DNA of 64,000 nt from Mumia xiangluensis (lineage in GTDB: Bacteria > Actinomycetota > Actinomycetes > Propionibacteriales > Nocardioidaceae), in contig NZ_WJYO01000008.1 in assembly GCF_010994095.1 (NCBI RefSeq), positions 1 to 64,000 of the forward strand, read 5' to 3'. A program made the position numbers and the translations under genes. This document shows positions 8,159 through 18,825 of this stretch, in pieces (the first letter of the stretch is position 1; each line of letters starts with the position of its first letter). Under the pieces are notes generated by a model. The model worked only from the letters and a program-made list of their open reading frames with translations. It searched no databases and had not been told where the DNA came from.

Positions 8159-9772
8159 CTAGCCGCCCAGCCCGAGCACCGACACCATCACCGGCAGCAG
8201 GACGAGGATGAGGATCGCACCGAGGACGTCGAACGAGATGCCCGAGCGGATCATCCGGGTGATCGGGACGACGCCGGACCCGTAGACGATCGCGTTCTGC
8301 GGCGTCGAGACCGGCAGCATGAAGCCGAACGACGCCGCGAACGTCGCAGCCAGGGCGGGAACGAAGGGGTTGACGTCGGCGGCCATCGCGATCGGGATGA
8401 TGATCGGGACGACGACAGCGGCCGACGCCGTGTTGCTGGTCGTCTCGCTCACGGCGATCGCGAGCACGACGGCGAACGCGGTGAGGAGGAGGGCGCTGCT
8501 CAGGCCGAGCCAGTTGTAGGCGCCCTTGCCGATGGTCTCCGCGAGCCCGGTCGACGCCAGCAGGGACCCGAAGATGATGCCGGTGCCGAACAGCACGATC
8601 GTGCCCCAGTCGATCTTCGCCGCGTCGCTCCAGCGGAGCGTGAACTCGCGCCTTCCCCAGTCGGTCGGGAGCAGGAAGAGCAGCGACGCACCGAGGACGG
8701 CGACGACCCCTTCGTCGAGACGACCGGACACGGTCTCGTACGTGCTGGAGTCCGCACCGGCGACCAGGGCGACGATGCCGGGGAGGATCCAGAGCGTGAC
8801 GGTGACCGTGAAGGCGACCAGCGTGTTCTTCTCCGCGCGCGAGACCGGACCGAGCTCGGCCTTCTCGGCGTCGACCCACTCCTCGACACCCTCAAGACGC
8901 TTGATCTCGGGGCGGTTCACGAGCAGGAGGACGACGACGAGCGCGACGAACATCGCCGCGCAGATCGGGAGCGCGAGCAGCACCCAGTCGAGGAACGGGA
9001 TGGTCTCGCCGGTCGCCTCCTCGATCAGGCCGCGGCCGATGAGGTTCGGCGGGGAGCCGACGGGGGTGAGGAGACCACCGACGCTGGCGCCGTACGCGAG
9101 CATGAGCATCAGGGCGACGCCCACCCGCAGGCGCAGCGGGTCGAAGTCCTCTTCGACGATGCCCTGCGACTGCATGAGCTTCGCGATCACGGTGAGGATG
9201 CCGATGGCGGTCGGGAGCAGCATCGCGACCGTGGCGGTGTTGGAGACGAACGCCGACAGCAGGCACGTGATCGCACCGAACGCGACGATCACCCGCGTCG
9301 TGGACCGTCCGACACCGGGGAGGTTCAGCACGAACATCGCGAACCGCTTGGCGAGACCGTGCTTCAGCATCGCCTGGGCGAGGATGAACGCACCGATGAA
9401 GGTGAAGACGGTCGAGGACCCGAACGGTGCGAGTGCGTCGTCGGCGGGGACCACGCCGAGCAGCACGATCGCGGCGATGCCGAGGAACCCGCCGACCGGG
9501 ATCGGGACCGCCTCGGTGATCCACAGGATGACGACGCCGACGAGGACCGCGGACAGCTTGTGCTGCGGGTCGGGCAGGTCGAACGGGATCAGCAGCATGA
9601 TGACCGTCGCGAGCGGCGCCAGCACCAGCCCGGACGTACGGCGCGCCTTCTCGAACCGTTCCTCGGCGGGGGACAGCTTCTGCTCGCCGAGACTTCGATA
9701 GGTGGCGCTACCGAGGAATGCCTTGTCGACATCGGTGGGCGTCGGACGGGGGTCACGTTCGACCGTGCTCAT
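8159..9772 (-). CDS. DASS/SLC13 family dicarboxylate:sodium symporter
   Basis: An integral membrane carrier of the divalent anion:Na+ symporter family, which imports succinate, malate, fumarate or related anions. The 537 residues contain roughly 11 hydrophobic segments and both family signatures: SNTATVAMLLP in the first half and SETTSNTASAAVVVP in the second. These are the SNT motifs that coordinate Na+ and substrate carboxylates in VcINDY-type proteins. The ATG at 9772 is preceded by GGGAGAG at good spacing; the longer start at 9832 lacks a ribosome site. It converges on dacB with 13 nt between stops and is probably a single-gene unit. Substrate preference cannot be read from the sequence. 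Confidence 0.9.
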   Translation of the reverse strand: MSTVERDPRPTPTDVDKAFLGSATYRSLGEQKLSPAEERFEKARRTSGLVLAPLATVIMLLIPFDLPDPQHKLSAVLVGVVILWITEAVPIPVGGFLGIAAIVLLGVVPADDALAPFGSSTVFTFIGAFILAQAMLKHGLAKRFAMFVLNLPGVGRSTTRVIVAFGAITCLLSAFVSNTATVAMLLPTAIGILTVIAKLMQSQGIVEEDFDPLRLRVGVALMLMLAYGASVGGLLTPVGSPPNLIGRGLIEEATGETIPFLDWVLLALPICAAMFVALVVVLLLVNRPEIKRLEGVEEWVDAEKAELGPVSRAEKNTLVAFTVTVTLWILPGIVALVAGADSSTYETVSGRLDEGVVAVLGASLLFLLPTDWGRREFTLRWSDAAKIDWGTIVLFGTGIIFGSLLASTGLAETIGKGAYNWLGLSSALLLTAFAVVLAIAVSETTSNTASAAVVVPIIIPIAMAADVNPFVPALAATFAASFGFMLPVSTPQNAIVYGSGVVPITRMIRSGISFDVLGAILILVLLPVMVSVLGLGG

Positions 9773-9875
9773 GACGTCTCTCCCTGAGGTCGGTGTCGTC
9801 ATGGTTCTGAGCAACCGTGTTGCCCGCATCACACCACGGGTTCCGCGGCGCGTCCGATCGCCGTGCCCTGCCGCG

Positions 9876-9881
9876 TAGGCT
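9876..9881 (+). promoter_or_regulatory. -10 hexamer for leaderless DUF2342 gene
   Basis: TAGGCT, 7 nt, then ATG at 9889. It lies in the 116-nt divergent gap with the transporter gene. Confidence 0.55.
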
Positions 9882-9888
9882 CGGCGAC

Positions 9889-10971
9889 ATGACCGAGAGC
9901 ATGATCGACTGGGACTTCGCGCTCGCCACCGCCGTACGCATGACGCGCCCGGGGCCCGAGGTCGAGGCCGACGAGGCCGCGGAGGTGGTCGCCGAGCTGC
10001 GTGAGGGCGCCGCGCGCTCCGAGGGTCCGGTCCGTGAGTTCACCGGACTCTCCGCCACCGCCGCGAGCGCTCCGGTCCTCGTCGTGGACCGGCCGGGCTG
10101 GATCGCCGCCAACCTCGCGTCGTTCGAGGTCGTGCTGGCGCCGGTGCTCGCGAAGGCGGCCGCCGCGGCACAGACGCGCGGAGAGACGCCGGGCCGGTTC
10201 GCGCGGTCGGTCGGGCCTCGGATCACCGGCGCCGAGCTCGGGACGGCGCTCGGCTTCATGTCGACGAAGGTCCTCGGCCAGTTCGACCCGTTCTTCACGG
10301 CACCGGCGGTGGGCGACGGGCTGCCGACCGGCGGGCGGCTGCTGCTGGTCGCCCCCAACGTGGTGCACGTCGAGCGCGAGCTGGACGTGGACCCGCACGA
10401 CTTCCGGCTCTGGGTCTGCCTCCACGAGGAGACGCACCGGGTCCAGTTCACGGCGGTGCCGTGGATGCGCGACCACATGCAGGGCCTCATCGACCAGCTG
10501 GTCGACGCCACCGACATGGATCCCGAGGGCTTGTCGCGGTCGCTGAGCGAGGCGTCGAAGACGGCCGGCAGGTTCATCCGTGGCGAGCAGGTGTCGCTGA
10601 TGGACGTGCTGCAGAACGACGAGCAGCGCGAGGTGATCGCGAAGGTCACCGGTGTGATGTCGCTGCTCGAGGGCCACGCGGACGTGGTGATGGACGGGGT
10701 CGGACCCTCGGTGATCCCGTCGGTCAAGCACATCCGCAAGCGGTTCGAGAAGCGTCGCAAGGGTGGCGGCATGCTCGACCGGCTCCTGCGACAGGTCCTC
10801 GGGCTCGAGGCCAAGATGCGCCAGTACCGCGACGGCGCCGCGTTCGTCCGTGCCGTCGAGCGCCAGGTCGGCCGTGAGGGCTTCAGCGCGGTGTGGGCCT
10901 CGCCGGTCAACCTCCCGAGCGCTGCGGAGATCGAGAAGCCCGATCTCTGGGTCGCGCGCGTGCACGGGTGA
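9889..10971 (+). CDS. Zinc-dependent metalloprotease-like protein (DUF2342)
   Basis: A 360-residue protein of the actinobacterial DUF2342 family, also labelled 'coenzyme F420 biosynthesis associated' in some databases, although its role is not established. The zinc-binding helix HEETH is visible at 179-183 in the context VCLHEETHRVQF, with the conserved helical segment GLLEGHADVVMDGVG-like (here LLEGHADVVMDG) downstream as the likely third-ligand region. No signal peptide or membrane segment is seen. It lies immediately upstream of tilS (9-nt gap), the same order as in Mycobacterium. Function in the cell is unknown. Confidence 0.85.
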   Translation: MTESMIDWDFALATAVRMTRPGPEVEADEAAEVVAELREGAARSEGPVREFTGLSATAASAPVLVVDRPGWIAANLASFEVVLAPVLAKAAAAAQTRGETPGRFARSVGPRITGAELGTALGFMSTKVLGQFDPFFTAPAVGDGLPTGGRLLLVAPNVVHVERELDVDPHDFRLWVCLHEETHRVQFTAVPWMRDHMQGLIDQLVDATDMDPEGLSRSLSEASKTAGRFIRGEQVSLMDVLQNDEQREVIAKVTGVMSLLEGHADVVMDGVGPSVIPSVKHIRKRFEKRRKGGGMLDRLLRQVLGLEAKMRQYRDGAAFVRAVERQVGREGFSAVWASPVNLPSAAEIEKPDLWVARVHG

Positions 10972-10980
10972 GCGCGGACC

Positions 10981-11988
10981 GTGGACGGCTCGGCGACCAC
11001 TGACGGCCCGCTCGATCCGGCGGTCGCACGCGGTCGCCGCGCGGTGGCTGACGCGCTCGACGACCTCCCGGCCGGATCGAGCGTCGCCGTCGCGGTGTCC
11101 GGCGGTGCCGACTCGCTCGCGCTGGCGGCACTGACGGCGTACGTCGGGGCGCGCCGCGACCTGCGGGTCCGCGCGCTCGTGGTGGACCACGGGCTCCAGG
11201 ACACGTCCGCAGAAGTGGCGGCGACCGCCGCCGACGCCGTACGCGACGGGCTCGGCGTCCACGCCGACGTCGTCCGGGTCGCGGTGGGCACGGCCGGGGG
11301 GCCGGAGGCCGCGGCACGTGCGGCGCGCCACGACGCGCTCGCGGCGTACGCCGAGGAGCACGGCTGCGCCGCGGTCCTGCTCGGCCACACCCGCGACGAC
11401 CAGGCCGAGACCGTCCTCCTCGGGCTCGCCCGCGGGTCCGGTGCGCGGTCCTTGTCCGGTATCGCGCCACGGGACGGCCGCCTGCGCCGTCCCCTGCTCG
11501 GCCTGACCCGGGCCGAGACCGAGGCGGTGTGTCGGGCGTCCGGGCTCGCGTGGTGGGAGGACCCGCACAACACCGACCCGCGATACGCACGCGTGCGGGT
11601 GCGCCGTGACCTGCTCCCGGGTCTCGAGGACGCGCTCGGTCCCGGCGTCGGCGCCGCCCTCGCGCGGAGCGCCGACCTCCTGCGCGACGACGCCGACCTG
11701 CTCGACGAGCTCGCGGCGACCGCCTACCGTGAGTCGACCCGCGCCGACGGCAGCCTCGACGTCGACCACCTGCTGGGACTGCCGCGCGCCCTGCGCACCC
11801 GCGTCCTGCGGGCAGCCGCCCTGGCCGCCGGCTCACCCGCCACGGACCTGTCCGCTGCGCACGTCACCGAGATCGACCGGCTCGTCACGCGCTGGCGGGG
11901 GCAGGGCGGTCCGGCGCTGCCCGGCGGGCTCACCGTCGTACGGGCCGGGCCGTCCCTGGTCTTCGGGAGGGCGAGCACGCGCCGTTAG
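10981..11988 (+). CDS. tilS: tRNA(Ile)-lysidine synthetase
   Basis: Uses ATP to attach lysine to C34 of the CAU-anticodon isoleucine tRNA, converting its decoding from AUG to AUA. The PP-loop is visible as SGGADS at residues 40-45, followed by the family segments [22 protein letters not shown] and [11 protein letters not shown]. The 335 residues fit the short actinobacterial TilS, with a small C-terminal substrate domain from about 230. The GTG start lies 9 nt after the previous stop, which suggests cotranscription with the DUF2342 gene. The product is essential in most bacteria. Confidence 0.93.
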   Translation: MDGSATTDGPLDPAVARGRRAVADALDDLPAGSSVAVAVSGGADSLALAALTAYVGARRDLRVRALVVDHGLQDTSAEVAATAADAVRDGLGVHADVVRVAVGTAGGPEAAARAARHDALAAYAEEHGCAAVLLGHTRDDQAETVLLGLARGSGARSLSGIAPRDGRLRRPLLGLTRAETEAVCRASGLAWWEDPHNTDPRYARVRVRRDLLPGLEDALGPGVGAALARSADLLRDDADLLDELAATAYRESTRADGSLDVDHLLGLPRALRTRVLRAAALAAGSPATDLSAAHVTEIDRLVTRWRGQGGPALPGGLTVVRAGPSLVFGRASTRR

Positions 11989-11999
11989 GGCTGCTGTGT

Positions 12000-12005
12000 C
12001 AGGCT
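12000..12005 (+). promoter_or_regulatory. Possible -10 hexamer for leaderless hpt
   Basis: CAGGCT, 6 nt, then GTG at 12012. The first base departs from the TANNNT pattern seen at other genes in the window, so this is weaker. Confidence 0.35.
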
Positions 12006-12011
12006 GGATCC

Positions 12012-12569
12012 GTGGACGCGAAGCAGATCGAGGGAGACCTCGCGCTCGACCAGACCTACATCTCCGAGGCCGAGATCCAGGCGCGGCTCCGTGAGCTCGC
12101 CGGGGAGATCAGCGAGGACTACGACGGCAAGGATCTCCTGCTGGTCGGGGTTCTCAAGGGCGCCGTCATGGTGATGGCCGACCTCGCCCGCGCTCTCGAG
12201 CGCGACGTCGAGATGGACTGGATGGCCGTCTCCTCCTACGGGTCCGGCACGACCTCGTCGGGCGTCGTCCGGATCCTCAAGGACCTCGACGCCGATCTCA
12301 CCGACCGCCACGTCCTGATCGTCGAGGACATCATCGACTCGGGCCTCACGCTGTCGTGGCTCACCTCCAACCTGCGCTCGCGCAAGCCCGCCTCGGTCGA
12401 GATCTGCACGCTGCTGCGCAAGCCCGAGGCCCTGAAGATGGCCGTGGACGTCCGCTACGTCGGGTTCGACATCCCCAACGCGTTCGTCGTCGGCTACGGG
12501 CTCGACTACGACGAGCGCTACCGCAACCTCCGCGACATCGCGACGCTCGCACCGCACGTCTACTCCTGA
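12012..12569 (+). CDS. hpt: Hypoxanthine phosphoribosyltransferase
   Basis: Salvages hypoxanthine or guanine with PRPP to give IMP or GMP. The 185-residue protein carries the PRPP-binding loop [11 protein letters not shown] (about 104-114), the upstream [15 protein letters not shown] segment, and the C-terminal [15 protein letters not shown] loop that contacts the purine. It lies between tilS and ftsH, an order conserved widely in actinobacteria and firmicutes. The GTG is accepted because it gives the normal family length and has a -10-like hexamer 6 nt before it. Confidence 0.95.
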   Translation: MDAKQIEGDLALDQTYISEAEIQARLRELAGEISEDYDGKDLLLVGVLKGAVMVMADLARALERDVEMDWMAVSSYGSGTTSSGVVRILKDLDADLTDRHVLIVEDIIDSGLTLSWLTSNLRSRKPASVEICTLLRKPEALKMAVDVRYVGFDIPNAFVVGYGLDYDERYRNLRDIATLAPHVYS

Positions 12570-12766
12570 CGTCGCCCCAGGCGGCGCCAAGACGCCTCCG
12601 TGACGCCCCCGTGACCCGCAAGATCGGCGATTCTGGGAACATGGGGGCGGGTGCCGGACGTTGAAGCACCAGGGGACGGAACGCCCTCCGCCGCCAGCGG
12701 CGTGGCGTGTACCGTCATTTCCCGTACCCATTCCTACGCAGGAGGAGCGAGGCGCGGCCTCGGATC

Positions 12767-14806
<2,040 letters not shown>

Positions 14807-14807
14807 C

Positions 14808-15407
14808 GTGACGGCCCACATCCTGCCGGGTCAGGACCTGCCCGTCTTCGACATCGCGCGCGCTGAGGCCGCCGTCCGCGAGCTGCTGATCGCGATCGGG
14901 GAGGACCCCGAGCGCGACGGCCTCCAGGACACGCCGGCGCGGGTCGCCCGGGCGTACGAGGAGATCTTCGCGGGCATGCGCCGCGACCCCGCCGACGCGC
15001 TGTCGCGCACGTTCGAGGTCGACCACGACGAGCTCATCCTCGTCAAGGACATCGAGCTGTGGTCGATGTGCGAGCACCACCTGGTCCCGTTCACCGGGGT
15101 CGCCCACGTCGGCTACATCCCCGCCGAGGACGGGCGGGTCGTCGGCCTGTCCAAGCTCGCGCGGCTGGTCGACACCTACGCCCGGCGGCCGCAGGTGCAG
15201 GAGCGGCTCACCACGCAGATCGCGGACGCGCTCACCGACACGCTCAAGCCGCTCGGCGTGATCGTCCAGATCGAGGCCGAGCACCTGTGCATGACGATGC
15301 GCGGCGTCCGCAAGCCGGGCGCGAAGACCATCACGAGCGCGGTGCGCGGCCAGCTGCGCGACCCCGCGACCCGTGCCGAGGCGATGTCGCTGATCAAGGC
15401 GCACTGA
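14808..15407 (+). CDS. folE: GTP cyclohydrolase I
   Basis: First step of folate (and pterin) synthesis, GTP to 7,8-dihydroneopterin triphosphate. The 199 residues are standard. Zinc ligands appear in MCEHHLVPF and in EHLCMTMRG, with the signature segments VGLSKLARL and RPQVQERLT between them. The GTG at 14808 is supported by AGGAG 9 nt upstream and lies 1 nt after the ftsH stop; the longer start at 14736 runs inside ftsH. It opens a compact folate operon in which each following gene overlaps or nearly overlaps the last. Confidence 0.95.
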   Translation: MTAHILPGQDLPVFDIARAEAAVRELLIAIGEDPERDGLQDTPARVARAYEEIFAGMRRDPADALSRTFEVDHDELILVKDIELWSMCEHHLVPFTGVAHVGYIPAEDGRVVGLSKLARLVDTYARRPQVQERLTTQIADALTDTLKPLGVIVQIEAEHLCMTMRGVRKPGAKTITSAVRGQLRDPATRAEAMSLIKAH

Positions 15408-16261
15408 TGTTCGAACGCCGCGTCGTCCGTGCCCTGCCGGACGTCGGGCGGTGCCAGGTGATGGGCGTCGTCAACGTGACGCCCGACTCCTTCTCCGACG
15501 GAGGGCGCTGGCTCAACGCGGAGGACGCCGTACGCCGCGGGCTGAGCCTGGTCGCGTCGGGTGCCGACATCATCGACGTCGGTGGCGAGTCCACCCGGCC
15601 GGGAGCGCAGCGGGTCGACGCGGAGACCGAGCTCGCCCGCGTCGAGCCCGTGGTGCGAGCCCTCAGCGAGCGCGGCGTCGTCGTGTCCGTCGACACGATG
15701 CGCGCGGAGGTCGCCGAGCGTGCCGTCGCAGCCGGGGCGCGGATCATCAACGACGTCTCGGGTGGCCTGGCAGACCCCGACATCCTGGGCGTCGCCGCCC
15801 GTGCGGGTGTCCCGTACGTCGTGATGCACTGGCGCGGGCACTCGGACGCGATGCAGGGCGAGGACGCGACGACGTACGCGGACCTCGTGCCCGACGTCGT
15901 CCGTGAGCTGTCCGCGTCGGTCGACGCGGCGCTGGCCGCCGGGGTGAAGCCCGACCAGGTCGTGGTCGATCCCGGGATCGGGTTCTCGAAGCGCGGCCCC
16001 CAGAACTGGTCGATCCTCGCGCACCTCGCGGCGTTCGCCGAGCTCGGCTACCCGCTGCTGGTCGCCGCGAGCCGCAAACGGTTCCTCGGCGAGCTCCTCG
16101 CCGCGGACGACGGCACGCTCCGCGACCCGCTCCAGCGCGAGGCCGCGACCGTCGCAATCACCGCTCTCGCGGCGACGGCCGGCGCGTGGGCCGTACGCGT
16201 TCACGAGGTCCCCGACAACGTCGACAGCGTCCGTGTCGCGGAGCGGTGGCGCCGTGGTTGA
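15407..16261 (+). CDS. folP: Dihydropteroate synthase
   Basis: Joins 6-hydroxymethyl-dihydropterin pyrophosphate to p-aminobenzoate; it is the sulfonamide target. The 284-residue TIM barrel shows both family signatures: VMGVVNVTPDSFSDGG (loop 1) and DVGGESTRPG (loop 2), followed by DPGIGFSKR and the C-terminal SRK segment. Its ATG shares one base with the folE stop (TGATG), indicating translational coupling. The DHPS loops look intact, consistent with the active FolP1 type rather than the inactive FolP2 paralogue of mycobacteria. Confidence 0.95.
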   Translation: MFERRVVRALPDVGRCQVMGVVNVTPDSFSDGGRWLNAEDAVRRGLSLVASGADIIDVGGESTRPGAQRVDAETELARVEPVVRALSERGVVVSVDTMRAEVAERAVAAGARIINDVSGGLADPDILGVAARAGVPYVVMHWRGHSDAMQGEDATTYADLVPDVVRELSASVDAALAAGVKPDQVVVDPGIGFSKRGPQNWSILAHLAAFAELGYPLLVAASRKRFLGELLAADDGTLRDPLQREAATVAITALAATAGAWAVRVHEVPDNVDSVRVAERWRRG

Positions 16262-16658
16262 GAAGACGTCGCCGGTCCTGCGGACCCATGAGGCGTTCTA
16301 CGACGCGATCGAGCGCGGCGACCTCGACCTCATGACGTCGCTGTGGCTCCCCGGCGACGACACCGTGTGCGTGCACCCGGGGTCGGAGCCGATCCGCGGC
16401 ACGTCGTCGATCATGCGGTCGTTCGCCATGCTGATGGCGAGCGTCGGCTACATCCAGTTCATCCTCACCGACGTCACCGTCACGCACCGCGGCGGGATCG
16501 CGATCGTGTCGTGCACCGAGAACGTCCTCTCCGAGGCCGACGGCGAGGAGCCGACCGTCTTCGCGGGGGGACGCGGCGCGGCCACCGACGTCCTCGTCGA
16601 GACGCCGACCGGCTGGAAGCTGTGGTCCCACCACTCGGGACCCGTGATGGAAGGATGA
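16254..16658 (+). CDS. NTF2/SnoaL-like small protein in the folate operon
   Basis: A 134-residue alpha+beta protein resembling the nuclear transport factor 2/DUF4440 fold. It opens with LRTHEAFYDAIERGDLDLMTSLW, continues with an HPGSEPIRGTSSI segment, and ends in a GWKLWSHHSGPV strand. The GTG at 16254 overlaps the end of folP by 8 nt, and its TGA overlaps the folB ATG, so it is translated as part of the folate operon. The alternative GTG at 16233 lies deeper in folP. NTF2-like proteins at this locus recur in related actinobacteria as far as I recall. A pterin-related role is plausible from context, but no active site can be assigned. Confidence 0.75.
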   Translation: MVEKTSPVLRTHEAFYDAIERGDLDLMTSLWLPGDDTVCVHPGSEPIRGTSSIMRSFAMLMASVGYIQFILTDVTVTHRGGIAIVSCTENVLSEADGEEPTVFAGGRGAATDVLVETPTGWKLWSHHSGPVMEG

Positions 16659-17032
16659 GCGTGCCGCCAGGACTGGACCGGATCACCGTCACCGGGATCG
16701 AGGCGTACGGCTACCACGGACTGCTGCCGCACGAGCGTGAGCAGGGTCAGCGGTTCGTCGTCGACGTCGTCCTCGCCCTCGACCTCGCGCGGGCGGCGGA
16801 GACTGGGGACTTAGAAGCGTCGGTTCATTACGGTACGTTGTCGGAGAGGGTTGCGGACGCCATCACGTCGGACCCCGTCGACCTGATCGAGACGCTCGCC
16901 CTCCGGATCGTCCGGATCTGCCTCAGCTACGAGCCGGTGCAGTGGGCGAGCGTTACCGTTCATAAGCCCGATGCACCGATTCCGGTGACGTTCTCGGACG
17001 TCGCCGTGACGATAGAGCGGAGCCGTACGTGA
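16655..17032 (+). CDS. folB: Dihydroneopterin aldolase
   Basis: Cleaves dihydroneopterin to 6-hydroxymethyl-dihydropterin and glycolaldehyde. The 125-residue length and sequence fit FolB: GIEAYGYHGLLPHEREQGQ with the conserved Tyr/His/Glu set, VHYGTLSE, and a C-terminal VTVHKPDAPIP containing the catalytic lysine. The ATG overlaps the preceding TGA as ATGA. A stretch near 16810-16860 uses noticeably less GC-rich codons than its surroundings. Confidence 0.93.
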   Translation: MSVPPGLDRITVTGIEAYGYHGLLPHEREQGQRFVVDVVLALDLARAAETGDLEASVHYGTLSERVADAITSDPVDLIETLALRIVRICLSYEPVQWASVTVHKPDAPIPVTFSDVAVTIERSRT

Positions 17033-17592
17033 CCGAGACGCCCAACCCGCACATGCCTGACGCCGACACGATGACCGGCGGAATGCGCCCGATCCGGCAG
17101 GCCGTGATCGCGATCGGCTCGAACCTCGGGGAGCGGCTCAACAACGTCCAGGGCGCGGTCGCCGCACTCGCGGACACTCCGGAGGTCACGGTCGTGACCG
17201 TGTCGTCGGTGTACGAGACGGTGCCGGTGGGTGCACCCCCCGGCTCCCGAGACTTCCTCAACGCCGCGGTGCTGATCGACACGACGCTGACCGTGCACAC
17301 GCTGCTCGACCGCTGCCTCGCCATCGAGGACGCGTTCGGTCGCGAGCGCGGCGAGCGCAACGCGCCGCGCACGCTCGACGTCGACCTGATCGTCGTGGGT
17401 GACCGGATCGCGTCGGACGACCGTCTGACGCTCCCGCACCCGCGGGCGCACGAGCGGGCGTTCGTCCTGATCCCGTGGCTCGAGCTCGACCTCGAGGGCG
17501 AGATCCCCGGCAAGGGATTCGTGGTCGACCTGGCTCAGAGCGTCGACACGGCCGGCGTGACGCGGCGCGAGGACCTCGAGATCCTCGTCTGA
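17029..17592 (+). CDS. folK: 2-amino-4-hydroxy-6-hydroxymethyldihydropteridine pyrophosphokinase
   Basis: Transfers pyrophosphate from ATP to 6-hydroxymethyl-dihydropterin, supplying the FolP substrate. The 187 residues include GSNLGERL near the start, SSVYETVPVG, and the Mg-binding signature PRTLDVDLI, followed by the LPHPRAHERAFVL segment. A short extension (about 24 residues) precedes the first strand. The GTG overlaps the folB stop as GTGA. With folE, folP and folB it completes the dihydropteroate branch in one operon. Confidence 0.94.
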   Translation: MTETPNPHMPDADTMTGGMRPIRQAVIAIGSNLGERLNNVQGAVAALADTPEVTVVTVSSVYETVPVGAPPGSRDFLNAAVLIDTTLTVHTLLDRCLAIEDAFGRERGERNAPRTLDVDLIVVGDRIASDDRLTLPHPRAHERAFVLIPWLELDLEGEIPGKGFVVDLAQSVDTAGVTRREDLEILV

Positions 17593-17597
17593 CGTCG

Positions 17598-18080
17598 ATG
17601 GGTCGCCCTGCCCTGCGCCGGTCGTCGGCAGTCCAGCTCGCCATCCTCGGCGTGGTCGGCCTGGCCGTCGGCCGATCGGTGCGCCCGTTCATGGAGTGGC
17701 GCGACGCCGTCGCGCCCACGGTGTCATGGGTCGCCGCCGGCACGATGCTGTTCCTCGCCGGCATCTTGGCCTTCCTCGCCTGGGGGACCTACCAGTCGCT
17801 GCACCGCGAGAGACGCACGATGCACTCGAGCCGGGCGATGCGCCTCCTCGCGCTCGCGAAGGCGTCGGCGATCGTCACCGCGCTGATCGCGGGCTACTAC
17901 ACAGGCTTTGCGCTGTCGTTCGCCGGCGACCTGGAGCTCGAGCTGCCCCGTGACCGGGTCGTTCGATCGGCGGTCGCAGCGCTGGCCGCGCTGCTCGCGC
18001 TGGCGGCTGCGCTGGCCCTCGAACGCGCCTGCGAGGTGCCGCGTGACGACAAGGACGACGACGCTCCAGCCAAGGCGTGA
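17598..18080 (+). CDS. DUF3180 membrane protein
   Basis: A 160-residue protein with four hydrophobic segments (about 11-25, 41-60, 84-105 and 118-140) and a charged C-terminal tail. It fits the actinobacterial DUF3180 family, which regularly follows folK (the Rv3605c position in M. tuberculosis). The function is unknown. The ATG is 5 nt beyond the folK stop, so it is the last member of the folate operon. No catalytic motif is visible. Confidence 0.8.
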   Translation: MGRPALRRSSAVQLAILGVVGLAVGRSVRPFMEWRDAVAPTVSWVAAGTMLFLAGILAFLAWGTYQSLHRERRTMHSSRAMRLLALAKASAIVTALIAGYYTGFALSFAGDLELELPRDRVVRSAVAALAALLALAAALALERACEVPRDDKDDDAPAKA

Positions 18081-18132
18081 GGGCCGCCACGAACAGGTGG
18101 TGTCCGTCACCAGGATGCGCGACTCCGTAGCG

Positions 18133-18138
18133 TAGGGT
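18133..18138 (+). promoter_or_regulatory. -10 hexamer for leaderless gene at 18146
   Basis: TAGGGT, 7 nt, then ATG at 18146. Confidence 0.55.
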
Positions 18139-18145
18139 TCTGCCC

Positions 18146-18820
18146 ATGCCGAACGTTCGCCGCCGCCAGCGCTCCACGCGCGTCCTCGCCGCCAGCCTCT
18201 TGCTGGCGGCTTCTGCTGTGTTCGTCGCCGTTGCCGTGGTGGCGGCTTCGCGGGGTGTTCTGATCGCTGCGGCGATCACGGCGGTGGTGGCCGGGGCGGC
18301 TGCGGCGCGGATCATCGCGGACGAGGTCATGACGACCCGCCGCGAGTGGTACAAGGACCGCGCGGAGCAGGCCCAGGCCTACCGCGACATGACCGTCGAC
18401 CGCACCCGCGAGAACCTGCAGTTCGTCGAGGCGGTCAACGAGACGCTCTCGATCACCACGAAGCGCATCGGTGAGCTGAACGGCACCCTGCGCCTGGCCG
18501 AGGCGCGGGCGGAGGAGTCCGACGCGCTGCGCAAGGCGCTCGCACGCGAGGTCGAGGCGCTGCGCACCGCTGACGAGACGTCCGAGGCCCCGGCAGCACT
18601 GGGGCTGGGACTCTGGGAGGGCGCCGACGTGCCGACGATCGTCGACCTCCTCAGCTGGGAGGCGGCAGCGGCCGTCCGTGCACAGGCCGCCGAGGAGTCC
18701 GCCGACGACAAGGCTGTCTCGAAGGACGACGCGCCTGCCACGAAGGACGACGCGCCTGCCACGAAGGACGCCGACGCGGGCGACGTGGACGACGAGCTGC
18801 CCGAGGCCAAGGAGGCCTGA
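18146..18820 (+). CDS. Hypothetical membrane protein with coiled-coil tail
   Basis: A 224-residue protein with a basic N-terminus and two adjacent hydrophobic segments (about 13-34 and 37-58). A long charged helix (about 65-145, probably coiled coil) follows, then an acidic, repetitive C-terminus containing two copies of KDDAPAT encoded by a perfect 21-bp tandem repeat. The topology suggests a membrane-anchored cytoplasmic coiled coil. I do not recognise a named family. It occupies the place of the conserved transmembrane gene next to DUF3180 in mycobacteria (Rv3604c), but homology is not established. It has its own leaderless promoter. Confidence 0.7.
   Translation: MPNVRRRQRSTRVLAASLLLAASAVFVAVAVVAASRGVLIAAAITAVVAGAAAARIIADEVMTTRREWYKDRAEQAQAYRDMTVDRTRENLQFVEAVNETLSITTKRIGELNGTLRLAEARAEESDALRKALAREVEALRTADETSEAPAALGLGLWEGADVPTIVDLLSWEAAAAVRAQAAEESADDKAVSKDDAPATKDDAPATKDADAGDVDDELPEAKEA
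18721..18762 (+). repeat. 21-bp tandem duplication in coding sequence
   Basis: Two identical 21-bp copies (18721-18741, 18742-18762), in frame, encoding the repeated KDDAPAT unit; the first bases of a third copy follow. A likely slippage site where length may vary between strains. Confidence 0.85.
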
Positions 18821-18825
18821 GGCAG

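Noticed and set aside
15407-16261. Inactive FolP2-type paralogue instead of dihydropteroate synthase
   Set aside because: Both DHPS signature loops are intact and the gene sits inside folE-folB-folK.
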